Shown: positions 28,179 to 37,214 of the stretch, one piece after another
Layout: each line of letters begins with the position of its first letter
Numbering within the stretch: position 1 is the stretch's first letter
From: Mucilaginibacter pallidiroseus
GTDB lineage: Bacteria > Bacteroidota > Bacteroidia > Sphingobacteriales > Sphingobacteriaceae
Assembly (NCBI RefSeq): GCF_007846085.1
Contig: NZ_VOEJ01000007.1
Location: 62,001 to 126,000, forward strand
Direction: 5' to 3'
Length of the DNA stretch: 64,000 nucleotides
Notes under the pieces: generated by a model
Seen by the model: only the letters and a program-made list of their open reading frames with translations
What the model was told of the DNA's origin: nothing
Database searches by the model: none
Program-made: the position numbers and the translations under genes

Positions 28179-29005
28179 TATTTTTTCCTTCTTTCAATGA
28201 TATAACGATCAGATCCTTTTTTCTTGTCGCGGGTTTTGTAGCCTTTAGCTAACAAACCTTTGCGTGAGCGTGGGTGTCCACCTGATGAACGGCCCTCACC
28301 ACCACCCATAGGGTGATCTACCGGGTTCATGGCAACACCACGAACGCGAGGACGACGACCTAACCAACGGTTACGACCAGCTTTACCTAATACCGCGTTT
28401 GATTTCTCGCCGTTAGAAACGGTACCGATAGTTGCCAAGCAAGTTGACAGGATCATGCGGGTTTCGCCAGAAGGCAATTTGATAATAGCGTATTTACCAT
28501 CACGAGCAGATAACTGGGCATAAGTACCTGCACTACGTGCAATTGTACCACCCTGACCAGGGTTAAGCTCGATATTGTGAATAATTGAACCAAGAGGGAT
28601 GCTCTTTAATGGTAAGGTGTTACCAACTTCAGGAGCAACGTTCTCGCCAGATACTACAACCATTCCAACAGTTAAGCCTTCCGGAGCGATCATGTATCTT
28701 TTTTCGCCATCAGCAAAGTGTAACAGGGCTATACGTGCAGATCTGTTTGGATCGTACTCGATAGTTGCAACTTTTGCAGGGATGTCAAATTTATTACGTT
28801 TAAAGTCAATTAACCTGTATGCTTGTTTGTGGCCACCACCAAGGTAGCGCATAGTCATTTTACCGCTGTGGTTACGACCACCAGACCTGGTATTAGCCGA
28901 TACTACCAACGACTTTTCAGGAACGTTTGTTGTAATATCTGAGTTAGATACATCAATCCTGAAGCGGGTACCCGGTGTAACCGGTTTAAATCTCTTTACT
29001 GCCAT
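28178..29005 (-). CDS. rplB: 50S ribosomal protein L2
   Basis: 275 aa. Needed for subunit joining and peptidyl transfer. The C-terminal signature [27 protein letters not shown] holds the conserved histidine (PVDHPMGG) close to the peptidyl-transferase centre. N-terminal [18 protein letters not shown] and the RNA-binding SGRNHSG-like block ([12 protein letters not shown]) are present. Confidence 0.98.
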   Translation of the reverse strand: MAVKRFKPVTPGTRFRIDVSNSDITTNVPEKSLVVSANTRSGGRNHSGKMTMRYLGGGHKQAYRLIDFKRNKFDIPAKVATIEYDPNRSARIALLHFADGEKRYMIAPEGLTVGMVVVSGENVAPEVGNTLPLKSIPLGSIIHNIELNPGQGGTIARSAGTYAQLSARDGKYAIIKLPSGETRMILSTCLATIGTVSNGEKSNAVLGKAGRNRWLGRRPRVRGVAMNPVDHPMGGGEGRSSGGHPRSRKGLLAKGYKTRDKKKGSDRYIIERRKK

Positions 29006-29013
29006 GTCTTATA

Positions 29014-29304
29014 TTATATATTGCTGTAAAAATCTATAGTTTCACCATCCTTCAGTGTGATGATGGCCTTTTTGTATGTAGCAGCGCGGCCTGATACTGC
29101 ACCTGCTTTTGTGTTGCGGGTTTTAAGTTTACCTACATACTTCATTGTATTAACAGCTGTAATGTTAACACCGTACATAGCCTCAATAGCGCTTTTGATC
29201 TGAATTTTGTTGGCTCTGTGATCAACTTTGAAAGCATAACGGTTAAGCTTCTCAGTTAATTGAGTTACCTTTTCAGTAAGTAGTGGTTTTTTAAGAATTT
29301 CCAT
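29014..29304 (-). CDS. rplW: 50S ribosomal protein L23
   Basis: 96 aa. Exit-site protein that docks trigger factor and SRP. ILKKPLLTEKVTQLTEKLNRYAFKVDHRANKIQIKSAIEAMYGVNITAVNTM is the family core. Gaps of 8 nt to rplB and 2 nt to rplD. Confidence 0.97.
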   Translation of the reverse strand: MEILKKPLLTEKVTQLTEKLNRYAFKVDHRANKIQIKSAIEAMYGVNITAVNTMKYVGKLKTRNTKAGAVSGRAATYKKAIITLKDGETIDFYSNI

Positions 29305-29306
29305 AA

Positions 29307-29936
29307 TTACTTAGCTAATGCTTCCTCCAAAGTTTTAACAGCGCCTGTTGTTAACAAAAGTTTGCCTGCGTTTAACACATCATAAGTGTTTAACTGATCG
29401 GCAGTGATAACCTTTGCTTTTTTCAGGTTTCTGCTTGATAAATACACATTGTTATTTGCAGCCGGTAGTACCAACAAAGTTTTCTCGTTAGTTACGTTAA
29501 GGTCTGCTACAAGCTGGATGTAGTTCTTGGTTTTGATAGAATCGAAATTGAAATCTTCCAATACCAGGATGTTGTTATCCTGAGCTTTGTATGACAAGGC
29601 TGATTTGCGGGCCAATGATTTAAGTTTTTTGTTCAACTTAAAGCTATAGTCGCGCGGTTGCGGGCCAAATACACGGCCACCACCATTAAACAATGGCGAT
29701 TTGATGCTACCTGCACGGGCGCCGCCTGTACCTTTTTGTTTATGTAATTTGCGGGTTGAACCTGCAATTTCATTACGTTGTTTTGCTTTGTGCGTACCCT
29801 GGCGTTGGTTTGCTAAGAACTGCTTAACATCTAAATAGATGGCATGATCATTTGGCTCTACACCGAATACGGACTCAGGAAGCTGCACCTTGGCACCTGT
29901 TTCTTTACCTGATACGTTTAATACGTTAACTTCCAT
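29307..29936 (-). CDS. rplD: 50S ribosomal protein L4
   Basis: 209 aa. Tunnel constriction protein; in enterobacteria it autoregulates the S10 operon. The RNA-binding loop [53 protein letters not shown] is clearly seen (about 55-110). No S10-leader analogue was recognised upstream of rplC. Confidence 0.98.
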   Translation of the reverse strand: MEVNVLNVSGKETGAKVQLPESVFGVEPNDHAIYLDVKQFLANQRQGTHKAKQRNEIAGSTRKLHKQKGTGGARAGSIKSPLFNGGGRVFGPQPRDYSFKLNKKLKSLARKSALSYKAQDNNILVLEDFNFDSIKTKNYIQLVADLNVTNEKTLLVLPAANNNVYLSSRNLKKAKVITADQLNTYDVLNAGKLLLTTGAVKTLEEALAK

Positions 29937-29937
29937 G

Positions 29938-30555
29938 TTATTTATCCACTATTACGAATGATCCCTTAGCTCCTGGAATGGAACCTTTAACTACCAATAG
30001 GTTTTGCTCTGCAAATACTTTAACCACTTGTAGGTTTTGTACTTTAACACGTGCATTACCTGTTTGACCAGCCATGCGCATACCTTTAAATACGCGTGAA
30101 GGCCATGATGAAGCACCCAATGAACCTGGCGCACGTAAACGGTTGTGCTGACCGTGAGTTTGCATACCCACACCGCCAAAACCGTGACGCTTTACAACAC
30201 CCTGAAAACCTTTACCTTTAGAGGTACCAACCACGTCAACAAAATCACCTGCCGAGAAAATCTCTACGGTAACAGTGTCACCAAGATTTTTTTCGTCTTC
30301 AAAAGTTTTGAATTCAACAAGTTTACGTTTTGGAGCAGTACCAGCTTTTTGGAAGTGTCCTTTTAAAGGAGCCGAGGTGTTTTTTTCCTTTTTTTCGCCA
30401 TACGCCAGCTGAACAGCAGCGTATCCGTCTGTTTCTACAGACCTGATTTGGGTTACCACGCAAGGGCCAGCTTCGATAACGGTGCAAGGGATATTCTTGC
30501 CTGTCTCATCGAAAATGCTGGTCATTCCTACTTTTTTACCAATAATTCCTGACAT
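29938..30555 (-). CDS. rplC: 50S ribosomal protein L3
   Basis: 205 aa from the ATG at 30555 ([20 protein letters not shown]), the family start; the longer in-frame start at 30603 adds 16 residues unlike L3. Signature [48 protein letters not shown] in conserved blocks. In most Bacteroidota rpsJ precedes rplC directly; here the nearest upstream gene is an unrelated, oppositely oriented rhomboid gene, and rplC has its own promoter. Confidence 0.97.
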   Translation of the reverse strand: MSGIIGKKVGMTSIFDETGKNIPCTVIEAGPCVVTQIRSVETDGYAAVQLAYGEKKEKNTSAPLKGHFQKAGTAPKRKLVEFKTFEDEKNLGDTVTVEIFSAGDFVDVVGTSKGKGFQGVVKRHGFGGVGMQTHGQHNRLRAPGSLGASSWPSRVFKGMRMAGQTGNARVKVQNLQVVKVFAEQNLLVVKGSIPGAKGSFVIVDK

Positions 30556-30629
30556 TTTATTTAATTTATTTTGTGCCCATCGAAGCAGTAGGGCTTCGTT
30601 CAAGGCATATTACTCCCCTTAAGGGACGG

Positions 30630-30660
30630 CAAAGATAGGAATTTTGTGTTAACTCTCAAA
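30630..30660 (-). promoter_or_regulatory. Consensus promoter of the S10-spc-alpha cluster
   Basis: On the minus strand TTTG (30657-30660), a 19-nt spacer and TATCTTTG (30630-30637) match the Bacteroidota sigma-ABfr consensus TTTG-N19..21-TAnnTTTG exactly. It sits 75 nt upstream of the rplC ATG and would give a leader of about 68 nt. Confidence 0.75.
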
Positions 30661-30791
30661 TAGTTACTAAATTATTTTTAAATATTTACAGCGCCCGCAT
30701 TTTGGCCCGAACAGCTGTGATTATCAGGCACCAATTGCACAGTTAACCGCAATAATTTATATTTACTGCCAACCTCCTAAATTTTAAACAC

Positions 30792-32324
30792 ATGGCCTGG
30801 GGCATTTCGCCGCGCAAAACCGCGGTTATACCACTCAATAATTATAATACCGACCACTATTTAACCCTCCTTTACCACGCTTTTAACAGCCTTGGCTGGC
30901 ACATAAGTTACTTTGATCGCGATGGTATTATAGGTTACACTAATATATCATGGCAATCCTACTCCGAAGAGATTTCGGTTCGGATTATAGACGATCATGC
31001 CCATGTTAAAAGTGAGTGCGTAGGCTATCAGATGCTATTTACCGATTATGAAAAGAACGAGAAAAACCTAGAACTGCTTTATAATGAGATAACGTATATC
31101 GAGTTTCACTTACAGCATACCCTGCAAACAGATACCGATGAACTTATAGCAAGCATACCTGAAAATCAGTTTGTTAGCTTTAGCAATCCGCCGCTTGGTT
31201 ACAAGGGTAAACTTAAACGCTTCCTATCAGTATTTACGCCAAAGCCGGGCTATTCGGTAACGCCAATACTTGTTCTTGCAAACATTGCCGTATTTATAAT
31301 AAGTTATGTAATGATGCTTGCCAGGGTGGTGGCAATGCTTTCAGTCGCCCGAGAGCGCAGCGAAACAGCACCGCCAATTAACATGGAAGACATATACTTG
31401 TCGTTTGGCTTCAGCAACCGGGCACAGGTGTTGAATGGCGACATTTGGCGTTTGATAACCAGTACCTTTCTGCACTTTTCATTACTGCATATAGCTGGTA
31501 ACATGATTGCGCTGATTTACATAGGCTCGCTTATAGAAAGCAAACTTGGCCGATGGAATTTCCTGTTATTGTATTTACTGACCGGCCTTTGCGCAAGCAT
31601 AACATCAGTAGTTTGGCACACCAGTAAAATTATGGCCGGTGCGTCGGGAGCTATATTTGGTTTATTTGGTGTGCTGTTGGCATTGCTAAGCACCAATTTT
31701 TATGAACGCAACGCCCGCAGGGCGCTGCTTATAAGCACTGCAATATTTGTAGCATTCTGCATTATTCCTATCGGCAAACATGTGGATCATGCCGCACATC
31801 TAGGCGGCGTGGTTTCGGGATATATACTAGGGTTACTTGCTTACTACGGATTGCAGACACAACAGCGAAACTTTGTAGCTGTAGCTGCAAGCGCTGTGGC
31901 CATAGTATATACGGCGGCATGCCTTATGCTAGCTCCAGCTTATCAAATAAAGGAGTACAAAGAGATAAACCGACAGACGGAAAAAATCTCTTCGGCTCTT
32001 ATCAAAGATTTTTATCAGACTGATAGCCTTAACCGCGACGAGCGGCTGCTGCTGCTTAAAAACAGCGCATTGCTAAAGATGGATACGCTTCATACACTTG
32101 CCAGAAAGCTAAGCGGCTTGACGTTGCCAAAAAAACAAAAAGAAATTGCAGCCATCCGCTCCAAAATAGCAATGATGGAATGCGAAGTTTACAAGCTGGT
32201 TTACCAGGAATTTTTGGAAGATGATAAACTAAAATACCGAACCCGGATATACAATACCACGCAAAAAATCAACGACCTAAGATACAAGTGGGGCCAAATA
32301 GATGATTATACTGAAGATGAGTAG
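30792..32324 (+). CDS. Rhomboid-family intramembrane serine protease with N-terminal extension
   Basis: 510 aa. Residues 1 to about 150 are soluble and of unknown fold. Residues about 155-355 are a rhomboid core of six to seven helices with the catalytic dyad Ser285 (MAGASGAIFGLFG) and His336 (DHAAHLGGVVSG), plus the HxxxN motif in HIAGNM (His233-Asn237). A final hydrophobic helix (about 363-380) and a charged, helical C-terminus follow. It should cleave transmembrane substrates in the inner membrane; targets are unknown. It is the first gene of the block between rplC and rpsJ. Confidence 0.93.
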   Translation: MAWGISPRKTAVIPLNNYNTDHYLTLLYHAFNSLGWHISYFDRDGIIGYTNISWQSYSEEISVRIIDDHAHVKSECVGYQMLFTDYEKNEKNLELLYNEITYIEFHLQHTLQTDTDELIASIPENQFVSFSNPPLGYKGKLKRFLSVFTPKPGYSVTPILVLANIAVFIISYVMMLARVVAMLSVARERSETAPPINMEDIYLSFGFSNRAQVLNGDIWRLITSTFLHFSLLHIAGNMIALIYIGSLIESKLGRWNFLLLYLLTGLCASITSVVWHTSKIMAGASGAIFGLFGVLLALLSTNFYERNARRALLISTAIFVAFCIIPIGKHVDHAAHLGGVVSGYILGLLAYYGLQTQQRNFVAVAASAVAIVYTAACLMLAPAYQIKEYKEINRQTEKISSALIKDFYQTDSLNRDERLLLLKNSALLKMDTLHTLARKLSGLTLPKKQKEIAAIRSKIAMMECEVYKLVYQEFLEDDKLKYRTRIYNTTQKINDLRYKWGQIDDYTEDE

Positions 32325-32383
32325 CAGCGGCTTTTATTTGATTTAACTTTTACAAGCACCCACATTTGCGTTACTTTGCCTGC

Positions 32384-32776
32384 ATGAATTTTTACACGCG
32401 TAAATGGGTAAAACCGGAGGACTTAAATGCACATGGCACACTATTCGGCGGGCGCCTGCTAAGCTGGATTGACGAGGAAGCTGCAATTTATGCCATTATA
32501 CAACTCCAAACTAATGGTTGTGTTACCAAATACATGTCAGAAATTAACTTCATCAGCTCGGCCAAGCAGGGCGATATTGTAGAACTTGGTATAAAAGCAA
32601 CTCATTTTGGCAACACCTCAATTACTTTAGCTTGCCAGGTACGCAATAAAATTACCCAGAAAGTTATTGTAACGGTTGACAAAATTGTTTTTGTAGCCCT
32701 CGATGAAAACGGCAAACCTGTAGCCCACCACAAAACGGCTATCCATTATACAGATGAGCGGCTAAGGGAAGATTAA
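32384..32776 (+). CDS. Acyl-CoA thioesterase, hotdog fold
   Basis: 130 aa from ATG 32384. Single hotdog domain of the YciA/BFIT type that hydrolyses acyl-CoA to free CoA in the cytosol. Signature PEDLNAHGTLFGGRLLSWIDEEAAIYA (about 11-37), with the helix DEEAA supplying the active-site acid, then VELGIKATHFGNTSITL. An in-frame TTG at 32366 adds six residues and is less likely. Confidence 0.88.
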   Translation: MNFYTRKWVKPEDLNAHGTLFGGRLLSWIDEEAAIYAIIQLQTNGCVTKYMSEINFISSAKQGDIVELGIKATHFGNTSITLACQVRNKITQKVIVTVDKIVFVALDENGKPVAHHKTAIHYTDERLRED

Positions 32777-32853
32777 TTACTAATTTTTTTAGGATTTGAT
32801 AAATTTTAATATAATTTAGAAGAATATTTAATTACCAATTCCTAAATTAATTC

Positions 32854-33399
32854 ATGAAAAAATTTTTACTGATTCTTATCACAGTACTGCCTACAACACT
32901 ATTCGCGCAAAAGCTGCTGAAACCTGCGGTTGACAAAATTACCGGCGACACAACATGGAATACATCTAAAGAAAAACTGTATATCCATGGTAATTATCTA
33001 ACCGGACAGGCCGAGGGTGTTATTACCTGGGTTAAGGTCAACAAGCTTGGAAAAGCTTTGATACTAAATCCGCAAACAACAAATCAGCGTAGTGTTTTTA
33101 TGCTTACCAAGGACGATAAGGCTTATTTAAAGCTAAGTGACAATACTACTATAACCCTTGTATGTGCTACAAATGATATTGGCCGATCTGGAGCGTTCCT
33201 TGCCGGCGACAACGTAATAACGAATGGAAGCGCTTTTGGTATTTATGATTTAACGCCGGAGGATATTGAGAAACTTTCTACAACAGCGCTTACGTTTTTA
33301 CGAATTGAGTCTTCTTCAGGCAATTTCGATTGCGAAATCAAATCCAAAAATGCCGAGATGTTTAAAAAACAATTTGCTCTTGTTGCCAAATTAAAATAG
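32854..33399 (+). CDS. Hypothetical secreted protein
   Basis: 181 aa. Signal peptide 1-18 (KKFLLILITVLPTTLFAQ). The mature part has alternating beta-like stretches (ITWVKVNKLGKALILNP, DNTTITLVCATNDIG, ALTFLRIESSSGNFDCEI) and no motif that I recognise. Probably periplasmic or outer-membrane associated. A bidirectional terminator follows it. Confidence 0.7.
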   Translation: MKKFLLILITVLPTTLFAQKLLKPAVDKITGDTTWNTSKEKLYIHGNYLTGQAEGVITWVKVNKLGKALILNPQTTNQRSVFMLTKDDKAYLKLSDNTTITLVCATNDIGRSGAFLAGDNVITNGSAFGIYDLTPEDIEKLSTTALTFLRIESSSGNFDCEIKSKNAEMFKKQFALVAKLK

Positions 33400-33422
33400 T
33401 TACACAACACCCTTATATAAGT

Positions 33423-33460
33423 AAAAGCCCTTGTTAATGAATTTAACGAGGGCTTTTATT
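33423..33460. terminator. Bidirectional terminator
   Basis: 15-bp stem AAAAGCCCTTGTTAA / TTAACGAGGGCTTTT with one G-U pair and a 5-nt loop, flanked by T/A runs, between the convergent secreted-protein gene and the Tyr1-like gene. Confidence 0.88.
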
Positions 33461-34717
33461 CTATTCCATCAACCTTCTTATCAATTCGGCGCTTTGCTTT
33501 TTGCCTTCTTCAAGGCGGCCGTCAAAAAATTGCTGCACTTCGTTAAAGTGTTTTTTGTAGCCTTCCATATCTCCATAACCTATGATGGCGCTCCATTCGC
33601 GCACTGCAGAGTGAAACTCTAAATCATCGCCACGGATGGTTTTATCGTAAAGGGCCGTTTCAATGGATTCTTCCAGCAGCGCTTCGTTTTTAAAAAGATA
33701 TTCGGCAATACCCAGGCGCAGGCGGAAAGGCGGAGTCTGGCAAATTAGATTGTCATACGGGTTTACGCCAAGGTGGTACCATGCATCAACCATGCTTAGT
33801 ATGCTAAGGTGCGAATTGGGCTTTTGATGACCGGCATCAGGCGAAAGCGAAAATTCGCGCATGATATCATCATTAAACATAATGGGTTTGCGGCTTTCAT
33901 GAAATACGAAATCCCGGGCCTTGTACAGTCTATCTCTGAAAGCCTGTTCCTCCTCCTTGATCATCAGCTTGAACAACTCCGACTCCGAATTTGCATACTG
34001 CCTTACCTGCTGGCGCGCGTAAGGATTTAATATAGCAAGCCCGGCGTAGACGTGGGCCTTGTAACTAAATATCCGGAGCGTGGTCAGAATCTTAACATTA
34101 TCTATGCCTCCTACATAAGAAGCGTTTTCCCACGGAAAAAACCCGGCAGATTTCCAGGCCGTACCCATGCTCTCGAAGCCCACGTGTGTAACCGCTTGCG
34201 TATCTGCTACTATCTTATCGTGCTCATGATAGTCAGCTATTTCAACTATGTCAGTCTGCAACTGGGCAAATAGACTATACATCCGCTGGTATGCATCTTT
34301 ACTACCCCTGTGCGGTATCAAAATCAGCTTCTGCCCTTTTGGCTCAAACCCGGGACCGTGCATGGCATGAAAAGTTATGATCTGTGCATCGGCAGGCAGG
34401 TGTTTTTCGAAGATGGCAATCTCGGGATGCTTTACAGATGTTTGCCCGGCAACTATGGCACCATATTTAGTAGACGGACCACACTCGGCAACTACCTGCT
34501 CCAATTTTTCGGCCTCTACCGAGTAAATTACAAGGTCGCTTACGCGAGCCACGTCTTTGCCGTTTTCCATAACGGTAATACCAAGCGGGCTTAGTTCACC
34601 TTCCAGCTTATCACGGTTAGCAGGGAGGTCGCAACCACATACAATATAACCTGCCGCGGCAAAGGCCTTTGCGTACAAACGCCCCATATCACCCAAGCCA
34701 ATAAAACCAATTTGCAT
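33461..34717 (-). CDS. Prephenate dehydrogenase, fungal Tyr1-like
   Basis: 418 aa. NADP-binding Rossmann start IGFIGLGDMGRLYAKAF (Gly7-x-Gly9-x2-Gly12), then IYSVEA, the substrate region FHAMHGPGFEPKGQ (His120), VADTQAVTHVGFESMGTAW (His178), VYAGLAILNP, KPNSHLSILSMVDAW and DDLEFHSAVREWS. Both this motif order and the length resemble the yeast prephenate dehydrogenase Tyr1 far more than the 280-370 aa bacterial TyrA. It should convert prephenate to 4-hydroxyphenylpyruvate for tyrosine synthesis. No other aromatic-pathway gene lies nearby. Confidence 0.85.
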   Translation of the reverse strand: MQIGFIGLGDMGRLYAKAFAAAGYIVCGCDLPANRDKLEGELSPLGITVMENGKDVARVSDLVIYSVEAEKLEQVVAECGPSTKYGAIVAGQTSVKHPEIAIFEKHLPADAQIITFHAMHGPGFEPKGQKLILIPHRGSKDAYQRMYSLFAQLQTDIVEIADYHEHDKIVADTQAVTHVGFESMGTAWKSAGFFPWENASYVGGIDNVKILTTLRIFSYKAHVYAGLAILNPYARQQVRQYANSESELFKLMIKEEEQAFRDRLYKARDFVFHESRKPIMFNDDIMREFSLSPDAGHQKPNSHLSILSMVDAWYHLGVNPYDNLICQTPPFRLRLGIAEYLFKNEALLEESIETALYDKTIRGDDLEFHSAVREWSAIIGYGDMEGYKKHFNEVQQFFDGRLEEGKKQSAELIRRLME

Positions 34718-34937
34718 ATCTACAGTTAAAGCGACTAAGATAAATGCTTTTATAAAAAACCGCGCATTTATAGGCTGTTAACATCCTTTTTTATACATTT
34801 AAAAAGTAAAATCAAATTTTACAGAAATAAACAGATAAAAACCAGGCAAACCTATACCGCCAATTTTGTTTAAACTTTACATTAAAAAATAACGTTAAAC
34901 TACAAACGGCTGTCCGCCTTCCAAACCCTTTACATAC

Positions 34938-35657
34938 ATGATAAAGCTTTTAACACTACGCGCGTTTATTTTGGCAGTTTTAATAACATGCAGCAATGCA
35001 GTACAGGCGCAGGACAGTATTAAAAGGAAAGCTCCTGCTAAGCCGGCCACTGTTGCACCCAAAAAATACACCCCGTATGTTAAACCCGCAACGGCAGGTA
35101 GCCCGGCAGTTAATTCCGGCAGCTATCGCCAGCCTGCTGCCCCTGCCGCACCTGTTGATAAAAGCTTGCGCGGGCAATACCAATACCTGCTTACCAAGGT
35201 TTACAACTACCAGCAGCCACTTGTATCGGCACTGGTTAAAAACTATAATGATACGCTATCTACCACACGTAAACAACTAAAGGCGGCCCAGGCAACCCTT
35301 GCGCAGCAAGCCCAAACTATAGATACGTTAAAAGCCACTGCAAATAATAAAGATCAATCATTAGTACAGGCGCAAGCCAAAGTTGATGAAGTGAGCCTTC
35401 TTGGCATCCCCATGAAAAAAACCACCTACAACTGGATCATGTGGGGTTTGGTAATTGTATTTGGTGCCGTTGCTGCAATTGTGCTGGCCCGATCTGGCGC
35501 TCATAGCCGCGAAGCAAAATATCGTATTAAGCTTTACAATGAGCTCGACGAGGAGTACAAAACTTATAAAGCCAAAGCCAACGAGAAAGAAAAGAAACTT
35601 GCCCGTGAGCTGCAAACCGAACGCAATAAGCTTGACGAATTGTTAGGCAACAGCTAG
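34938..35657 (+). CDS. Hypothetical membrane-anchored coiled-coil protein
   Basis: 239 aa. Signal peptide or N-terminal anchor (1-24, ending AVQAQ), a Lys/Pro/Ala-rich linker (about 28-75), a helical coiled-coil segment (about 80-152), one membrane helix (TTYNWIMWGLVIVFGAVAAIVLA) and a charged cytosolic helix rich in Lys/Glu (about 190-239). No family recognised. The linker-coil-TM layout suggests a scaffold in the envelope (inference). Confidence 0.7.
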   Translation: MIKLLTLRAFILAVLITCSNAVQAQDSIKRKAPAKPATVAPKKYTPYVKPATAGSPAVNSGSYRQPAAPAAPVDKSLRGQYQYLLTKVYNYQQPLVSALVKNYNDTLSTTRKQLKAAQATLAQQAQTIDTLKATANNKDQSLVQAQAKVDEVSLLGIPMKKTTYNWIMWGLVIVFGAVAAIVLARSGAHSREAKYRIKLYNELDEEYKTYKAKANEKEKKLARELQTERNKLDELLGNS

Positions 35658-35688
35658 GCGAACCTGCCCTTTGAAAGGTGCGTAAAAG

Positions 35689-36192
35689 ATGACAGATCAA
35701 TTTACATTTTCTGATTTCGATTCCCACTTCAGGGGGTTAGGGGGCAAAGCGTACCTCTTTGGCTGGAATCCTCATAAATTTGCATGGGAAAATATCGACG
35801 ATGATATTGAAAAGCTAAAAACTACCGGCGAATTGGAAGATAACTGGAGCGTTGCAAGCCACAAAACCATCAAGCCCGGTGATAGGGCATATATCGTTCG
35901 CGTAGGTGTTGAGCCGAAAGGAATATTTGCTTCGGGTTATATATCATCCGAACCATTTCTCGCTTCACGTAAAGGCCGAACTCATCATCGCATCAAAATC
36001 AAGCTTGATGTTTTGCTAAATCCCGATAAACAACCAATATTATCTTTGGATATACTTAAAACCGGCAATCTTGCGGAACAAACCTGGACACCGCAGGCTT
36101 CAGGAATTTCTATAAGACGGCACCTGGTAGATGAACTTGAGGGTGTTTGGCTTAGCTTCCTGGATGAAGCCGGCTTTATTGATGAGCTATAG
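35689..36192 (+). CDS. EVE/PUA-like domain protein
   Basis: 167 aa stand-alone domain. LFGWNPHKFAWENID (about 23-37), NWSVASHKTIKPGDRAYIVRVGVEPKGIFASGYISSEPF and the later Trp-rich LAEQTWTPQASGISI resemble the EVE-like module that precedes McrB-type or HNH restriction nucleases. EVE domains read modified DNA bases or modified RNA. No nuclease or McrBC partner is adjacent, so its role here is open. Starts 31 nt after the coiled-coil gene on the same strand. Confidence 0.7.
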   Translation: MTDQFTFSDFDSHFRGLGGKAYLFGWNPHKFAWENIDDDIEKLKTTGELEDNWSVASHKTIKPGDRAYIVRVGVEPKGIFASGYISSEPFLASRKGRTHHRIKIKLDVLLNPDKQPILSLDILKTGNLAEQTWTPQASGISIRRHLVDELEGVWLSFLDEAGFIDEL

Positions 36193-36283
36193 TTTGTCGC
36201 ATTTGCCCCGCTAACTTGTCTGTATTACAGGTTTATCATGCAGTTCTATCGGCTTATATTTGAGTAAACTAAACACTCAAAAT

Positions 36284-36694
36284 ATGGCAACTCAAATTTT
36301 TGTAAACCTTCCTGTTACCGACCTCAACAAATCAGTTGAGTTTTTTACCAGGCTTGGATATACGTTTAACCCGCAATTCACAGATGAAAAAGCAACCTGC
36401 ATGATTGTAAGTGATACTATTTATGTAATGCTGCTTACAAGGCCGTTTTTTCAAACATTTACTAAAAAAGAAATTATTGACGCCCATAAGCAGATAGAAT
36501 GTACCATTTGCTTATCTACCGATAGTAAAGTAGCTGTTGATGACATGGTGGCCAAGGCAGAGGCAGCCGGAGCAACTATACCTAACCCGGCAACAGACTA
36601 CGGCTTTATGTATCAGCACAGCTTTGCCGACCTTGATGGCCACCACTGGGAAGTTATGTGGATGGATCCAGCAGGCCCGCCGCAGCAGGCGTAA
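36284..36694 (+). CDS. VOC-family (glyoxalase-like) protein
   Basis: 136 aa from ATG 36284 (an in-frame TTG lies at 36260). One vicinal-oxygen-chelate fold: IFVNLPVTDLNKSVEFFTRLGYTFNPQF at the start and SFADLDGHHWEVMWMDP at the end, where Glu and His are potential metal ligands. The group is usually labelled lactoylglutathione-lyase-like, without a proven substrate. A terminator follows. Confidence 0.85.
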   Translation: MATQIFVNLPVTDLNKSVEFFTRLGYTFNPQFTDEKATCMIVSDTIYVMLLTRPFFQTFTKKEIIDAHKQIECTICLSTDSKVAVDDMVAKAEAAGATIPNPATDYGFMYQHSFADLDGHHWEVMWMDPAGPPQQA

Positions 36695-36711
36695 GTGATC
36701 AACCCATGCAT

Positions 36712-36758
36712 GCAATAAGCTGGATTGCTTTTTCAGCTTATTGCTATTTTATTTTTTC
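36712..36758 (+). terminator. Rho-independent terminator after the VOC gene
   Basis: 11-bp stem GCAATAAGCTG / CAGCTTATTGC, 11-nt loop, followed by TATTTTATTTTTT on the plus strand. It also overlaps the stop codon of the convergent lipoprotein gene. Confidence 0.88.
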
Positions 36759-37133
36759 CAGATGTGCACAATAGGTCTTCGTAACTTTACAATCAAACTC
36801 GAGGTTTAAGGCCGCCCTATCATTTATCGCCGGAGTTGTTGATTTTGTGACGCTAACTTTGTCGACCCTACGAAATTTCGATTTGGCGCAGAACTCCAGT
36901 ACCCGGATCGTATCACCTTCGCTTGTTATAACTATTGCGGAGGTAGCCACTTTAGAATTGCCAAGGTGGCAAAAGCCTTTGTTGTAAGCGATAACCGAGG
37001 CTGTTAAATCTTTATCTAAATTGAAATATCGCCATTGGGCCTGGCATTTGTATGTGGCTTGCATTTGCCGCCTTATATTGGCCGGTGCGCAGGAAGCAAT
37101 GAATAAAACAATCATTAGTGATAAGGTTCGCAT
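36744..37133 (-). CDS. Small putative lipoprotein
   Basis: 129 aa. Lipoprotein signal peptide with the lipobox at FIAS-Cys15, so likely attached to a membrane by an N-terminal lipid. The mature part is basic and has four further cysteines; no family is recognised. It lies between the VOC gene and rpsJ, just downstream of the str operon terminator on the same strand. Confidence 0.6.
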   Translation of the reverse strand: MRTLSLMIVLFIASCAPANIRRQMQATYKCQAQWRYFNLDKDLTASVIAYNKGFCHLGNSKVATSAIVITSEGDTIRVLEFCAKSKFRRVDKVSVTKSTTPAINDRAALNLEFDCKVTKTYCAHLEKIK

Positions 37134-37156
37134 GTTTTAAAGATATGCGATTTAAC

Positions 37157-37190
37157 GCAAAAAAGCCACCCTTTAACAAGGATGGCTTTT
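37157..37190 (-). terminator. Terminator of the str operon after rpsJ
   Basis: On the minus strand AAAAGCCATCC / GGGTGGCTTTT pair over 11 bp with G-U, followed by T6. It lies 25 nt after the rpsJ stop and so separates rpsJ transcription from the genes that follow. Confidence 0.85.
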
Positions 37191-37214
37191 GTATTTTCGG
37201 ATCTTCCGGTACTA

